Below, one piece after another: positions 6,177-6,477 of a DNA stretch of 6,477 nt. The stretch is from Conexibacter sp. (GTDB lineage Bacteria > Actinomycetota > Thermoleophilia > Solirubrobacterales > Solirubrobacteraceae), in NCBI GenBank assembly GCA_025964055.1, contig JAOPZP010000139.1, positions 1-6,477 of the forward strand, given 5' to 3'. How positions within the stretch are numbered: the first letter of the stretch is position 1; each line of letters starts with the position of its first letter. The position numbers and the translations under genes are program-made. Below the pieces are notes generated by a model. That model saw nothing but the letters and a program-made list of their open reading frames with translations, made no database searches and had not been told where the DNA came from.

Positions 6177-6477
6177 CTACTTCTTGGCCCCGAACCGCTC
6201 GCGGCGCACGGTGGTCTTCTTGCCCTTGATCGTGCTGGTGCGCAGCGTCGAGACGACGTGGTCGGCCGAGCCCTCGGGCACCTCGACCAGCGAGAAGCGG
6301 TCGGCGATCTCGATCGCGCCGATCTGCCGGCCCGACAGCCCCGACTCGTTGGCGATCGCCCCGACGAGGTCCTGCGGACGGATGCCGGCGGTCCGCCCGG
6401 CACCGACGAACAGGCGCGTCATGCCCTCGCCCACCTCACGCGGCCGTCCCGCGCCACCGCCGCGCGGACCCGAGCCG
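6177..6477 (-). CDS. DEAD-box RNA helicase, C-terminal DbpA RNA-binding domain (partial)
   Basis: The frame runs in from the right edge and ends at TAG 6177-6179, giving 99 visible residues. The first 18 or so are a Gly/Arg/Pro-rich linker (GSGPRGGGAGRPRE). Then comes a DbpA-type RNA-binding domain (about 20-93): TRLFVGAGRTAGIRP, DLVGAIANESGLSG, IGAIEIADRFSLVEVP and a final IKGKKTTVRRERF. This domain sits at the C-terminus of DEAD-box helicases of the DeaD/CsdA/DbpA group, which remodel rRNA and mRNA, often in ribosome assembly or cold adaptation. The helicase core must lie beyond the window and is inferred only from the domain. Internal GTG 6434 and ATG codons look like starts but lie inside the linker, and the frame stays open upstream, so I take the gene to be longer than the window. 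It ends AKK. Confidence 0.88.
   Translation of the reverse strand, partial: GSGPRGGGAGRPREVGEGMTRLFVGAGRTAGIRPQDLVGAIANESGLSGRQIGAIEIADRFSLVEVPEGSADHVVSTLRTSTIKGKKTTVRRERFGAKK

Noticed and set aside
6177..6434. Stand-alone 85-residue protein starting at GTG 6434
   Set aside because: The frame stays open to the window edge with a Gly/Arg-rich linker typical of DEAD-box helicases, so the DbpA domain is better read as the end of a longer helicase.
1..6477. Search for tRNA, rRNA, riboswitch, CRISPR, insertion sequence, attachment site or defence genes
   Set aside because: No direct-repeat array, transposase motif, tRNA-like fold or integrase was seen, and gene-free stretches are all shorter than 80 bases. 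Base composition is even throughout, with no sign of recent transfer.

Overview
The window is very GC-rich, high-codon-bias chromosomal DNA. Several genes lack a Shine-Dalgarno and have a -10-like box just ahead of the start, as is common in Actinomycetota. The protein set and base composition would fit a soil actinobacterium, perhaps Thermoleophilia/Solirubrobacterales, but that placement is inference and no marker gene is present. I find seven complete protein genes and two that run off the window ends. There is no tRNA, rRNA, CRISPR array, transposase or phage gene. The longest gene-free stretch is under 80 bases, so there is little room for hidden elements.

Layout. Positions 1-241 hold the C-terminal end of an unrecognised plus-strand protein. 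Next come two minus-strand genes, read from 1469 down to 265: an Hsp15-like S4 RNA-binding protein, then a DUF899 thioredoxin-like protein with a CPSC motif. From about 1509 the plus strand carries a translationally coupled pair (ATGA overlap): a KANL3/Tex30-type alpha/beta hydrolase and an extended SDR (NAD-dependent epimerase/dehydratase family). This pair meets, with a single base between stop codons, a long minus-strand SDR-fold protein (3159-4625) that carries an N-terminal four-cysteine zinc-binding-like module and lacks the usual YxxxK tyrosine. A 61-base divergent region separates that gene from a plus-strand Gfo/Idh/MocA oxidoreductase (4687-5640); both genes appear to be transcribed as leaderless or nearly leaderless mRNAs. 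The right end has two minus-strand genes: the DbpA-type RNA-binding end of a DEAD-box RNA helicase, and downstream of it osmC, a peroxiredoxin for organic hydroperoxides, with a strong ribosome binding site and an 8-bp operator-like inverted repeat.

How they fit together. These look like ordinary housekeeping and accessory redox genes in short units of one or two, with frequent strand switching, not a single pathway. Loose themes are NAD(P)-dependent redox enzymes (three Rossmann proteins), thiol chemistry (OsmC, DUF899) and RNA-binding stress proteins (S4/Hsp15-like, DEAD-box helicase). I do not see a novel multi-gene system. The most interesting items are the unusual zinc-module SDR and the control region upstream of osmC.
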